Below are positions 54,126 through 64,000 of a DNA stretch of 64,000 nt, piece after piece; position 1 is the first letter of the stretch, and each line of letters begins with the position of its first letter. The notes under the pieces are model-generated. The model was not told where the DNA came from. It worked only from the letters and a program-made list of their open reading frames with translations, and did not search any database. The position numbers and the translations under genes were made by a program. Location of the stretch: positions 148,603,099 through 148,667,098 of the forward strand of contig OX336389.2 in the NCBI GenBank assembly GCA_946902985.2, written 5' to 3'. This stretch comes from Meconema thalassinum (lineage: Eukaryota; Arthropoda; Insecta; Orthoptera; Tettigoniidae).

Positions 54126-55481
54126 ATTTGGTATAAAGCTAGTTATTTGTGTTATTGTCGTGCCCGTAGAGTGCACGTTGAGGGGTGATCTGATATCCGC
54201 AACCATTGTTATTGCCGGACAGCACTGATTGATGTTGCCAGGGTTGTTCCGAGGATTATTATGCGTGCTGTGTGAGCCGCTAGTGTATTATATTACCGAG
54301 CCATTTGTTAGCTCGTGTTATTCTTGTGACTAGAAGTCACCGATCTTGTGATAATCTCAGAGGAGACTCACTATTATGGTATATTCAGCCTGTGTCATGG
54401 AAAGTCATCAGTATTCGACATAAAACCAATTAGAGAAACTAAACCTACTGCTATAAATCATGAAGCCTAATTTACCTAAACCTACGTGACCTAAATAATG
54501 ATTGTTTGATTGATCTAAGCGTGAACCTACATTTTGTTTGCCTACTGATGCCATGAGCCGAAGCATTTCCAGAGGGAAGTGACATTAAAAGCTGACACTA
54601 AGGTTGACCAACGGAGCTGCGGCCGAACCAAAAGTTCGTAACTGGTGGAGTGCAAACTCATAAAACTTCAGACGTAGTTATGACTACGAAGTTGTCAACA
54701 TAATTACACGCACTGAGATGACAATTGAGGGCAACCAGCGGTTCAATTAGTGTATGCAAGATTGATAATAAGAAAGCTATGTGTATATTGATTTATTTAT
54801 GTGTTTTCCCACATTGTACCTGTATTATTGTTGTACATTTGTTGTCATTAGATATGGTTTTTTCTGTAATTAGGAATTGGTTGTCATATTAGCTTTTGAT
54901 GTAATTACTTAGCTAAATGAATTAAATTTAAATGTAAATACGCAAGTGGTATCATCATAACCAAGGCCATGCTTTGTTTTATTGTTAAATGTAAATTCCG
55001 ATTTTAGTCACTTGTTTATAATTGCGTAGGGATTACCTTACGTGCCACATTCCAAGCTTTGTTGTTGTTGTTTACTTTTCTTGTATCAAAGGACTTTCGA
55101 GAAGGTTAACCTAGCTTCAGTTAGGGCCTGATCTCTTTATTTATTTTATTTATTAGCTTTGCGGATTAGCCGAACAAAGCCTCCGAAGTAGGATAGGGGT
55201 TTGTTTTTATTGAATATACATGTTCACGAAATTTTACTTAAGCCTGGATGTTCTTATTTCTTAGCTTAGTGTTTGAGGGTGTACTTCTTTGGCTGTCTAT
55301 GACATCATCTCCGTGTGTAGACCCGATCCCCAGGGTTCATTGAACTCGTGCTCCTTTAGCCAAAAAGAAGTGCATCCGATCCTCTCAGGTTGTGTGTTTG
55401 ACAGATGGGACTGTTTGGACTACCATTTCGGTTGATGGTACCCCGGCAATCTGATCTGACGGGCACATATACCTTACCTTT
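54126..55481 (+). other. Unassigned DNA upstream of element C's candidate primer-binding site
   Basis: No coding frame with motifs. It may be the remainder of element C's LTR, ending near gggcacat at about 55463, which recalls the gggca ends of LTRs A and B. Confidence 0.3.
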
Positions 55482-55482
55482 C

Positions 55483-55504
55483 TTGGCGCCCAACCGTCGT
55501 GGCC
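55483..55504 (+). promoter_or_regulatory. Candidate primer-binding site of element C
   Basis: ttggcgcccaaccgtcgtgg starts with TGGCGCCC, as in many retroelement primer-binding sites. It precedes the coiled-coil/gag frames by about 400 bp. Confidence 0.45.
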
Positions 55505-55899
55505 GCTGTAGACACGGAGGCCATCAGAGTCTTGTTGTATTTGAGAGGCTCAAATATTTAATATTCAAAGGCAATGTGACCGGACTGGGACGAATTCAGA
55601 GGTCGTACTACTGTTCAATTGGCCGCATGGCATTCATTAGATGTTAGACCATGGGGTGAAGCATTACTACATTGTAGATTTCATGTGAGGATTTTTTATT
55701 TTGCTCATGCTTCATCCTAAGTAAATGTAACTTGTTGTTTTGTTTTTTGTTGTTGCTAAATGAAGAATCACTTTGATTGTTGAATCCAGCTGTATTCGTG
55801 ACGTTTATTCATAAAAGTCAAACTTTCTGTCATAATAATTTCCTCTTCATAGTTGTAGGCTAGGCTTAAGGATATCTCCTTCTATTCTCAAAAGTCTAT

Positions 55900-57000
55900 T
55901 TGTGTGACATGGATGAGGCGAAGTTACGTCGTGTTCTTGAGGGTATGATGGCGACTGTGAATGTCAATCTGGACCAAATCAGACGGGACATTGGTCATGT
56001 TAGAGGTGATTTAGGCACTAATACTCCTGTCTTAGATGTGATTAGGACTGATTTAGTCAATAATTGCGCAGCCTTAAGCAGTGCTAAAGCAAATGCAATT
56101 GCAAATACTGCCGCATGAAATGATGTTAGGGGCGACCTTGAAGAAAATACTGGTAATTTGAATTAAGTTAGGGATGACCTCAACCAATTCAGAGTTGACA
56201 TTGAAAATAATAGAGCTGAGGCTAATGCAAACCTACTTGCAGGTTTAGCCGTTGTCAGGGTTGACGTTTTGAGACACCAAGAGAATACTAACGATGGATT
56301 AGACACATTGTCAGGTGAGCTAAATACCGCCAGGAATGAAGTACAAAACCGATTGACCGCGTTGGATGCTAATATCGAAAACATGAATGACAGAATCCAA
56401 CGAGGGCCGAATCCGATTCAGCAGACTATCGACTAGGTTAAAACTGACTTGAGAGCTTATCTCAATGTCAGCATGACTGAAGTTAACGCTTGTCTGGATG
56501 AACTGCGCGACGTCATTGACGAGGCCAAGGACCAACTAGGTAATCGAGTGGCGAACGTCGAGGGACAAATTAAAGAGACAAATGGATTTGTGTACACTGT
56601 CAGGAAGATATTACCACGGTGAACACTGGACTACGGCTCATGAGGGGAGTCGCAGTCGCAGTCAGCACAAACGTAAAGGGGATTGCCGAAGATGCGAATA
56701 AATTTCGTGAAGGACTTGCCACGAATTCCAAGAATGTGACTGACCTAATACCGTTGATGACCTTAGAGGAAAGATCCATGCCAATAAGGAAGAACTAAGC
56801 ATCGACATAGATATTTTATTTGGAAACATAAACGATCAGAAATTAACTGTTGAAGCTCAAATATCTAACGTGTAGGATGTCGTTGATTTCCTTCGAAAGC
56901 GCTTCGAAGAAGTAGCCATAACAGAACGTTTGCAGTTAAGCTACAATGTCAGGAAGACCGTCTCCGATGTAGACGCGTGTCTTCGTGGGAAGATTGAAAG
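55900..57000 (+). pseudogene. Coiled-coil ORF1 of element C (degenerate)
   Basis: Begins near MDEAKLRRVLEGMMATVN and continues with heptad-like helix through several stops and frame changes (for example stops at 56118, 56163 and 56437): DLNQFRVDIENNRAEANANL, NRLTALDANIENMNDRI. Architecture matches the copy B ORF1 that precedes gag, but the sequence differs, so C is a separate family of the same lineage. Nonfunctional. Confidence 0.55.
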
Positions 57001-57012
57001 CTTGAACCACAA

Positions 57013-58243
57013 ATGAATGAACTAAGTAACCAAACTGAACAATTAACCACTCCATGCATCCAACAGTTGGAGCAATGGTTACTCGAGCGCATAGAGGCAC
57101 AGCCTAAACCCATGCCTACTATGTCGCAACCATCTTTACCTACTGTAACGCCATCGTTTATACCGTCAGTATCGCCACAGAACGGTTTTCCAAGCATTGC
57201 TACGCAAACGGAACCACCTGTACAACTAGATTACAACGCACCTATATTCACACCCATGCGTGGGTATCCTCAAGGCGGGAATGTTATGATCATCCGATCA
57301 AGAGAAGAGCAGCCTGCTCATTTCTCGGGGACTGGAGGGAGTATCACCCCAGTTGAGTTTTGGCTTATGTACAAAGTTGCCTCCGAGATACCATGGTTAC
57401 CATTGAGAGGGAGCGTTTACTTGATGGCCAATCAAGTACCTGGTTCCGCGCTTTTCGGTTTTCCTTCACCGGATACCAGGATTTTCGTGACGCTTTGCTG
57501 AGAACATATTGGTCGAGTGACATCCAGCAGGCTATACGTGCTGAGATGCACACTAAACGCTATAGCTCCAATTAGCGAAACTGCGATGTTTACAGCCAGC
57601 ACTATCCGAGCAAGAGCTCATTCATACTATCACGAGGCAATATACAGCCGACGTGCAACGGGTGTTGATAGCATCCAACGCCACAACTTTCCTTGAGTGT
57701 GACCAGATATTGAGGAGACTGGACTCAAGCAACGAGCAATTTGCAATGCATGGACATAGGGGAGAGACTCGCAACATTAACCTCTCTACAGTCGACAAGG
57801 CCTGCTAGACGTCAAAGCAGACGCAAATTATTAACGCTCCTTACCAACAGGGTAATGTAGGACCTGACCGCCGTCAGTGGAATAGGGGACCCTACGAGCG
57901 AAACAGACAACCAGATAATCGTAGTTACTGGGGACGAAGATTCGAGAATAGAGCGAAGGACAACCGTCACCAAGACAACGACTGACGAAGGAATAATGAT
58001 ACTCCTCGAGCTCAGCAGACAGGAAAGATCCGAAGGGACTACAGGTATAGCGGAGGATATTGCAGAGAACGCGATTCCCGTTATCACGTAGATAGAGGTT
58101 GGAGAGGTCGTGCACAAGAGAGTCGGGAGTACATTAGACAACTCCAAGATCAAAATGAAGAGAGGGACGCAGCTCAAACGCCGCGGGAGTTACAAGACCT
58201 TCCAGAGCCAGGGATGTCCAAAGGAAAAAAAGTCAAATTATGA
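57013..58243 (+). pseudogene. Gag of element C (degenerate)
   Basis: Frames at 57013-57501 and 57360-57575 together show REEQPAHFSGTGGSITPVEF, SSTWFRAFRFSFTGYQDFRD and LLRTYWSSDIQQAIRAEMHT, clearly parallel to the copy B Gag core. Further frames give a ~100-residue Arg/Gly/Asn/Tyr-rich tail (RRQWNRGPYERNRQPDNRSY) ending near 58243. As in B, no CCHC knuckle is seen. No protease or RT follows; the sequence breaks into a GAGGTTT repeat. Confidence 0.65.
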
Positions 58244-58555
58244 ATAGATTCTGAGGTGATTGATTCCAAAGTGACTGCCACGAGTGAGGTTCTGAGGTTT
58301 GAGGTTTTGAAGTTTTGAGCTTTTGAGGTTATGACGTTTGAGGTTTGAGGTTTTGCGGCTTAAGGTTTTGAGGTTTGAGGTTTAGGAATGAGGTTTTGAG
58401 GTTTTAGGTTTGAGGTTTTGAGGTTTGACGTTTTGAGGTTCGAGGTTTTGAGGTTTGTGTTTTTGAGGCTTAGAAGTTTGAGGTTTTGAGGTTTTGAGGA
58501 ATTGATGTTTTGATGTTTAAGATTTTGAGGTTAAAGGTTTTGAAGTTCATGGCCG
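58244..58555. repeat. TTTTGAGG/TTTGAGG simple repeat
   Basis: About 40 imperfect units of tttgaggt/ttttgaggt. It separates element C from the Penelope fragment and may have grown at a deletion junction. Confidence 0.9.
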
Positions 58556-58559
58556 CAAA

Positions 58560-59107
58560 TTTATGCGTGCTGGGGTGATTGGAATGGTTGTCAATTGCAT
58601 GCGATGTTTGTGGTTTCCGGAATATGCAGTATAAATGTTCATTATCTTTCCGTTCGATCGTTATATCGAGATAATTTTTTTCCGATCGGTTTCAGATTCC
58701 TTAGTGAATGTAATAGAGTGGTGTAGGTTATTAATGTCTTGGAGTATTGTTTCCTTGTTTGTTAATTATGTGCCTTAGACGCAAGTCACTTCATCCACGT
58801 ATCTTTTCCACTGCATTATTCCCTGTGTCGAGAACTTTTCTATGAACGCATTTTCCAGTTAGTTAATGAAGATGTCGGCAAATAGCCCACTTATAGGTGA
58901 CCCCATGGCTAGGCCCTCTGTTTCTGTATATATTTTATTGTCAAATTGAAAGACTTTTGGGCTGAGTACGACCGTCAGTAATTTCACGATATCCTCGGTT
59001 TCTTTTGCCAAGGTGTTTGTCTTTAGATTGTTTACGATAATACTGATTGCTTCATTAATTGGTATATTGGTGCACATGTTAGTTATATCGAAGGATACTA
59101 GCCGCAA
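58560..59107 (-). pseudogene. Penelope-like element reverse transcriptase fragment
   Basis: On the minus strand: VSFDITNMCTNIPINEAISI, then GLAMGSPISGLFADIFIN, a stop at 58859, then LENAFIEKF and WKRYVDEV. The AMGSP block and W-K-R-YVD order are those of Penelope-like RTs; the usual YVDD is YVDE here. Further minus-strand codons run to about 58560. No GIY-YIG endonuclease is seen. A stop and the altered catalytic box make it a pseudogene. Confidence 0.7.
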
Positions 59108-59154
59108 CCCGTACTTGAGAGGACTACCAATAATACACAGAAAGGAGTGCCCAA

Positions 59155-59318
59155 TATGACCAATAGTTCATTGCATGAACGCGCCAAACTACAAAATCAG
59201 TAAGAAATTACTAAAAATTGTAAATCAATGCCTTTCGAATGACAAAAACAATTCAATAAAGAACACAACGGAACTAGTAACTGCATTAAATATGTTGCAA
59301 ATGAACCTTAGCATGCGG
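59155..59318 (+). pseudogene. Inverted Penelope N-terminal fragment
   Basis: Plus-strand codons give NAPNYKISKKLLKIVNQCLS and NSIKNTTELVTALNMLQMN, which belongs just upstream of the RT core in Penelope-like proteins. It lies head to head with the minus-strand RT fragment. Both pieces contain gcggctagt near their facing coding ends. Confidence 0.5.
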
Positions 59319-59322
59319 CTAG

Positions 59323-61769
59323 TGATGATGATTGAGTCTTCAGTGTTTTAACTGGTTTGATGCAGTTCTCCATGCCTCCCTGTCCTGAGCTAATCGCTTC
59401 ATCTCTACATAGCTACCACACCCTACATCCGAGGCAATCTAACATATTCTAACCTTGGTCTACCCCTACAGTTCTTGTCCTCGACACTTCCTTCCATAAC
59501 TAAGCTTGCTATTCCATCTGATCTTCATCATTCTCCTGTAACACCACATTTCAAAAGCTTCAATTCTCCTCTTTTCTGCTGCACCAATAGTCCACGTTTC
59601 ACTTCCATGTAGCGCCACGCTCCAGACAAAGGCTTTCAAAAATGACTTCCTAATACCTAAATCTATATTCGATTTCAACAGATTCCTTTTTTGTAGAAAT
59701 GCTTTCCTTGCCTGAGCCAACCTACTTTATATATCCTCTTTGCTTCGTCCATCACTGGTTATTCTGCTTCCTAAGTAACAGAAGTCTCCTACTTCCTTCA
59801 GTTTTTCACCTGCCAATTTGATCTCCATAGAGGTTTCTGATTTATTTCGGCTGCATTCCAGTATTTTTGTTTTACATTTATTAATTTTCATCATGAATTC
59901 TTTCCGTAAGACGGAGTCCATACCATTCAAAACTCATTCAAATCCTCAGGCTTGTCGGCCAACACGACGATGTCATCAGCAAATCTCAGAGTTGAAATTA
60001 TTACTCCTTGAATCTTCACTCCCACTTTAAATTTCTCTCCAATTTCCTTCATTGCTTGTTCAATGTAAAGATTGAAAAGTATGGGTGATAAGTTGCAGTC
60101 TTGCCTTACACCTTTCTGAATACCAGCTTCTCTCACATGTCCTTCAGTTCGAATGACTGCTGTCTGGCGTCTGTTCTGATTGTATATCACCCTCCTATCC
60201 CTGTACTTTATTCCAATAGATTTCAAAATGTCAAACAATTTAGTCCAAGCAACGGTATCAAAAGCCTTTTCTAAGTCTACAAATGCCATGAACGTTCTCT
60301 TATCTTTCCTTATTCTACCTTCCAAAATCAGCCTAAGACTTAGTACAGCTTCCCTTGTTCCTACATTTCTCCTGAAACCAAACTGGTCTTCACCCAACTC
60401 CGATTCTATCTGGCTTTCAATCCTCTTGTCAAGTATTCTAGATAGGATCATTGAAGCATGAGTAACCAAGCTGATTGTACGGTAATCTTCACATCTGTCA
60501 GCTCCCACTTTCTTTCGTATAGGGATGATAACATTCTTCTTGAAATCAGGGGGTACCTCAACTGTCTCATAAATCCTACACACCAAGTGAAATAACCTGG
60601 TCAGACCTTCATCTCCTATGCAGCGTAGCAACTCAATCGGTATATCATCTATGCCTGGTGCTTTGTTCCTGCTTAAGTCTTACAATGCGTTGTCAAATTC
60701 TGATCTCATTATTAAATCTCCTTTTGCATCCTCATCAATTTCCTCCTCCCTTGCCATTACACGATTCTCAAAATCCTTTCCCCTATACAAACACACTATG
60801 TAAGCTTTCCACCTCTCAACCTCTTCTTCCATATCTGTTACAGGCTATCCATTTGTGTCCTTAATATTACAGCACTTAGTCTTCTTTTCCCCAAAATATT
60901 CTTAATCCTTCGATAAGCTGTGTCTACTTTTCCTAATTTCAGACAATTTTCTATACCTGCACATTTCTCATTCAACCATTCTTCTTTCGCTTCCTTGCAC
61001 TTCTTGTTAACCTCATTTCTCAGACGTCTGTATTCTGCTTTCCCCTTTTCATCTCTTACATTCTTGTGTTTCCGCCTTTCATCCATCAATTCTAGTATAT
61101 CCTGAGTGATCCACGGTTTTCTACCTATTCTTTCTTACCTACCAATGTTTTCTTCTGCGAATTTTGTTATTTCATTCTTCAAAAGTGCCCATTGGTCTGC
61201 AATTGAAGTTTGTTTAGGGTTTTTCATTAGTCCTTCCTTTATACTGTTTTTGAATCTTTCGTTTACATCCATTACTTTCAGTCTGTCTATTGCCCACCTT
61301 CTTGGCTTTTGACTTTTCTTCAATTTCTTCAACTTTAATCTGCATTTCATTACAACCAGATTGTGGTCAGAGTTTATGTCAGCACAAGGATATGTTTTAC
61401 AATCCAAGCTTTTGGCTTTTGACTTTTCTTCAGTTTCTTCAACTTAAATCTGCATTTCATTACAACCAGATTGTGGTCAGAGTTTATGTCCACACCTGAA
61501 TATGTTTTACAATCCAAACTCTGGTTTTGAAACCTCTGCTTGACCATAATGAATTCGATTTGGTAACTCCCTGTATCTCCTGGTCCCATCCATGTGCATA
61601 TTATTCTATTGTGGTTATTGAATAAGGTGTTAGCTATGACCAAATCATGCTCGGTGCAGAATTCCATCAGCCTGCTTCCTCGATCATTCCTTTCACCTAA
61701 TCCGAAAACTCCTACTATCTTCCCTTCTCTCCCTTTTCCTACCACAGCGTTCCAATCTCCCATTACTAT
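59323..61769 (-). pseudogene. Second LINE (RTE/related type), truncated and broken
   Basis: Reading right to left: endonuclease (IVMGDWNAVVGKGREG, then DINSDHNLVVMKCR, 61374-61769), a linker (60838-61089), reverse transcriptase (59927-60631: EDYRTISLVTHAS, DQFGFRRNVGTREAVLSLRL, FVDLEKAFDTV, GVRQDCNLSPILFNLYIE, LRFADDIVVLAD) and the C-terminal part (FCYLGSRITSDG, FVWSVALHGSETW, 59466-59930). The 3' end is a short (atc)n tail at ~59323. The QGC of the RT is QDC. It is interrupted at 61769 by LTR D, and a 110-bp duplication disrupts the endonuclease. Confidence 0.8.
61302..61521. repeat. 110-bp tandem duplication inside the LINE endonuclease
   Basis: ttggcttttgacttttcttc begins units at 61302 and 61412. 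The unit encodes the SDHNLVVMKC region twice; 110 is not divisible by three, so the frame is broken. Confidence 0.9.
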
Positions 61770-62488
61770 TGAACCCATCTGCAATTGGTTCAAACGTCGA
61801 AGCCATAATTTATATGCAAAAGAAGAGAGGACATAATGCAGTTTGTAGAATGTATTGGAAAGATTTTAAGAAGTGGGCTGTCATAATGTGATGCAAGAAC
61901 GGGTGACTACTTGTCATGCGGACGTGAGATCACGCTTGACGCATCGATAAGGAGCTGGCGCATGATTATTAATAGAACAAGAAAAACTTTCCACGACGAG
62001 AGAGGGAGAAGAAGTTTCGGAAATAGACCTAACTCAGCTATAAAATGGCAACCTTGCAATGACGCAAGAAGAGAAATAATTTAAATTAAGCCATTTGCAA
62101 GCATTTAATTAATGAAATGAACACATCATTGTTGATCATTCTGGAAAAGAGATTCTTGTGTGGGGAAAAAGTTTATAATATTTGCACAGGAAAGAACTGC
62201 AGACGTGGCATGACGTAGTTAGTTATTCCCCGAGCCCAGAGTAGGGAGAGAGGGAAAAATAAAACACACCACCCACATAGCTGAGGAGCCAAATTATTTA
62301 ATATCTTGGAATTGTGTGATCGATTTTCGTGATCAAAGAAACTATTTTACGTTTAAAACAAGAGCTTTCCAGAGATATATTTTTCAAAATTATACGACAA
62401 TTATTTCAGAAGTTAGTGCTGGAGGAGAAGCGGATTTGATCTTTTTGCCGCAGATTTGGATAAAAACCCTGGATGTGCCAGGAAGAGC

Positions 62489-63110
62489 ATGCAGTTACTG
62501 TCAGCCCACGGGCGTGACACTGTGTCACTATCATCGTTAATGCAGTTATTGTCAGTTCACGGGCGTGACACTGTGTCACTATCATCGTTATTGCAGTTAT
62601 TGTCAGCCCACGGGCGTGACACTGTGTCACTATCATCGTTAATGCAGTTATTGTCAGCCCACGGGCGTGACACTGTGTCACTAGCATCGTTAATGCAGTT
62701 TCAGACAGCCCGAGGGGGCGTCGCTGTGTCACAACAATTCAGTTTACCAAGGGCGCGGGAGCGCATGGTTCTGTTTCAACCAACAATACAGTTTCTGACA
62801 GCCCGAGGGGGGCGTCCGGCTGTATCAAGTATCATTCATTCTACAGCGGACCTCGGGGAGAGGCCGTGCTGGATCATTCAAAAATTATTCAGTTTAGAGA
62901 CGCCAGAGAGCGTGGTGCTGTTTCGCAAAGTATCAGTCAGCCCAGAGGAGCGTGACGTTGGAGCATCAACTACAAGACAAGCTACAAGTACACGCCTAAT
63001 GCAGGAGTGCTGCATCAAAGTACATTCAGTTATAAAAGACGCCGGAGAGCGTGATACTGTGTCGCAAAGTACAACAAGTCATTTTAGTGAGCGCTTAGAC
63101 GCTTCACGCA
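62489..63110 (+). repeat. Expanded hairpin-unit array in LTR D
   Basis: About eleven units. The first four (62489, 62540, 62591, 62642) are nearly identical, ~51 bp each, with gcccacgggc and the perfect palindrome gtgacactgtgtcac. Later units are diverged versions with cagcccgagggggcg and ctgtgtcac. Because 51 is divisible by three, a 17-residue repeat is open in frame here. Confidence 0.85.
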
Positions 63111-63860
63111 GGAACAATTATCGATAAAGTTCACTAGTACAGTCAAAGTTTAGGCTGTGGACTTAATAAATAACCGGCGATAGGTACTCGAATATAATAG
63201 TTCAGTTAAAGAACCGACGCATCATAAGGTTTCGAAGTACCCAAGGACATTGAAATAGACAGTTCTATCTACGTTGTCTAGGTGGACAAATGAACAGTCA
63301 AACATTGGGGAGTACTCCAATAAGCCACGAATCAAAGTAACAGAAAGTAATACAAGGAAATTACTAGGTCACCGATATACAAGTTCGAGCGATCAAAATA
63401 GTAATACATCAGGGACAGACTTTTATTAGACGAAGAAGTTAGCGTCTAGCAAGATACGACATCGTGCAGTAAAGTTAAAGAAGCCGATAGTCAAACCCAG
63501 AATTAGAAGGTCAGCCGTTCCAGTGAGGTTAGTTCGATCGAGACTTTCAATCATCTCTTCTGAGTAGGAAGCCGACATGCATATAGTGCAACCCTTGGAA
63601 ACGGGAAAGGAAAAGAAAACACGTGTGTAAGGCGAATAATTAAAGCCAGGGTGATAAAATTTTTATGTAATGTAAATATAGTGAAATTTTTGAGTGTAAT
63701 AGTTTTAGTGAAAGTGTACTGTGTTAAGTGAAAACGAATACAAAATGGTATTCATTATATTCAAAGTGATTAGGGTATATATTTTATGTGCTGTTAAGAA
63801 AATGTTATTGAGTGTAAATATAACCATGCATATGGCTTATGAAGAAATTGGTGGGTGAAA

Positions 63861-63904
63861 ATGTTCCATCGTTGGAGAATTCGGTCGATGACCGTAATGT
63901 GAGT
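63861..63904 (+). promoter_or_regulatory. Mini-ORF and splice donor in LTR D
   Basis: ATG 63861 gives MFHRWRIRSMTVM with its TGA inside the donor GTGAGT (63899-63904). Homologous to 13273-13321 and 42449-42497. Confidence 0.5.
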
Positions 63905-64000
63905 AACAATTTCATTATTATGTGTTTTGGGAAGATTTGCGTATAATCCTCATGAGTGGAAGTAGGGATGTTTGATAACAGGGGAAAGAAAGATTGCGCG

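Larger units (their letters stand above)
61770..64000 (+). repeat. 5' part of a diverged LTR, copy D (runs off the window)
   Basis: Starts TGAACCCATCTGC inside the LINE endonuclease and follows LTRs A and B in landmark order: cctgacgcatcg-like block, gtgtggagaaa, TATA-like box (about 62460), hairpin array, ggaagccgacat block (about 63570), mini-ORF plus donor (63861-63904), then gtataatcc. It is clearly diverged, so it represents another subfamily. The 3' end is outside the window. Confidence 0.85.

Noticed and set aside
55405..55647. 80-codon frame spanning the element C primer-binding candidate
   Set aside because: It overlaps a regulatory-type motif and has no recognisable domain or conservation.

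Overview
This window is eukaryotic, repeat-dense DNA, most likely from an insect: it holds a decayed Polinton/Maverick (adintovirus-like) element, RTE-like LINEs, Penelope, hAT and piggyBac relics, tRNA-derived SINEs and CCTAA (TTAGG-type) repeats. A large-genome polyneopteran would fit, but the species cannot be fixed from sequence alone. I see no convincing single-copy host gene, no rRNA, no functional tRNA and no CRISPR.

Layout. (1) 1-10811 and 26814-~33600 are two halves of one integrated Polinton. Left of the split are an FtsK/HerA-type packaging ATPase, an adenain-like protease, a putative minor capsid protein, a phospholipase A2 and several Polinton-family proteins of unknown role; right of it is a shattered protein-primed DNA polymerase B. 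(2) The halves are split by a full-length ~3.2 kb RTE-like LINE (10812-26802) flanked by an 11-bp target duplication. (3) That LINE is split by LTR retrotransposon copy A (11163-23997), whose LTRs are about 4.07 kb. (4) The 3' LTR of A is split by a 1038-bp piggyBac derivative (22240-23277) at TTAA. (5) 34.6-40.1 kb holds tandem repeats and two SINEs, each partly mirrored by an inverted partner. (6) 40701-51644 is copy B of the LTR family, with coiled-coil ORF1, gag, protease, RT, RNase H and integrase. (7) 51645-58555 is a degenerate third relative (C), split by a hAT element. (8) 58560-61769 holds Penelope fragments and a second LINE. (9) 61770 to the window end is a fourth, diverged LTR (D).

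How the parts relate. A and B share LTRs, leader, coiled-coil start and polypurine end. A lacks gag-pol and instead encodes an acidic/basic protein with two Elongin A/TFIIS N-terminal-type helical domains, so A looks like a non-autonomous partner of B that acquired a host transcription-factor segment. LTRs of A, B and D share three features just downstream of the promoter region: a tandem array of ~48-51 bp hairpin-prone units that varies in length, a polyadenylation signal (clear in A and B), and a conserved mini-ORF abutting a consensus 5' splice donor. These are the most promising undescribed signals here.

Most Polinton genes carry stops and frameshifts, so it is a fossil. The LTR elements are younger. 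All calls rest on reading motifs by eye; no database search was run.
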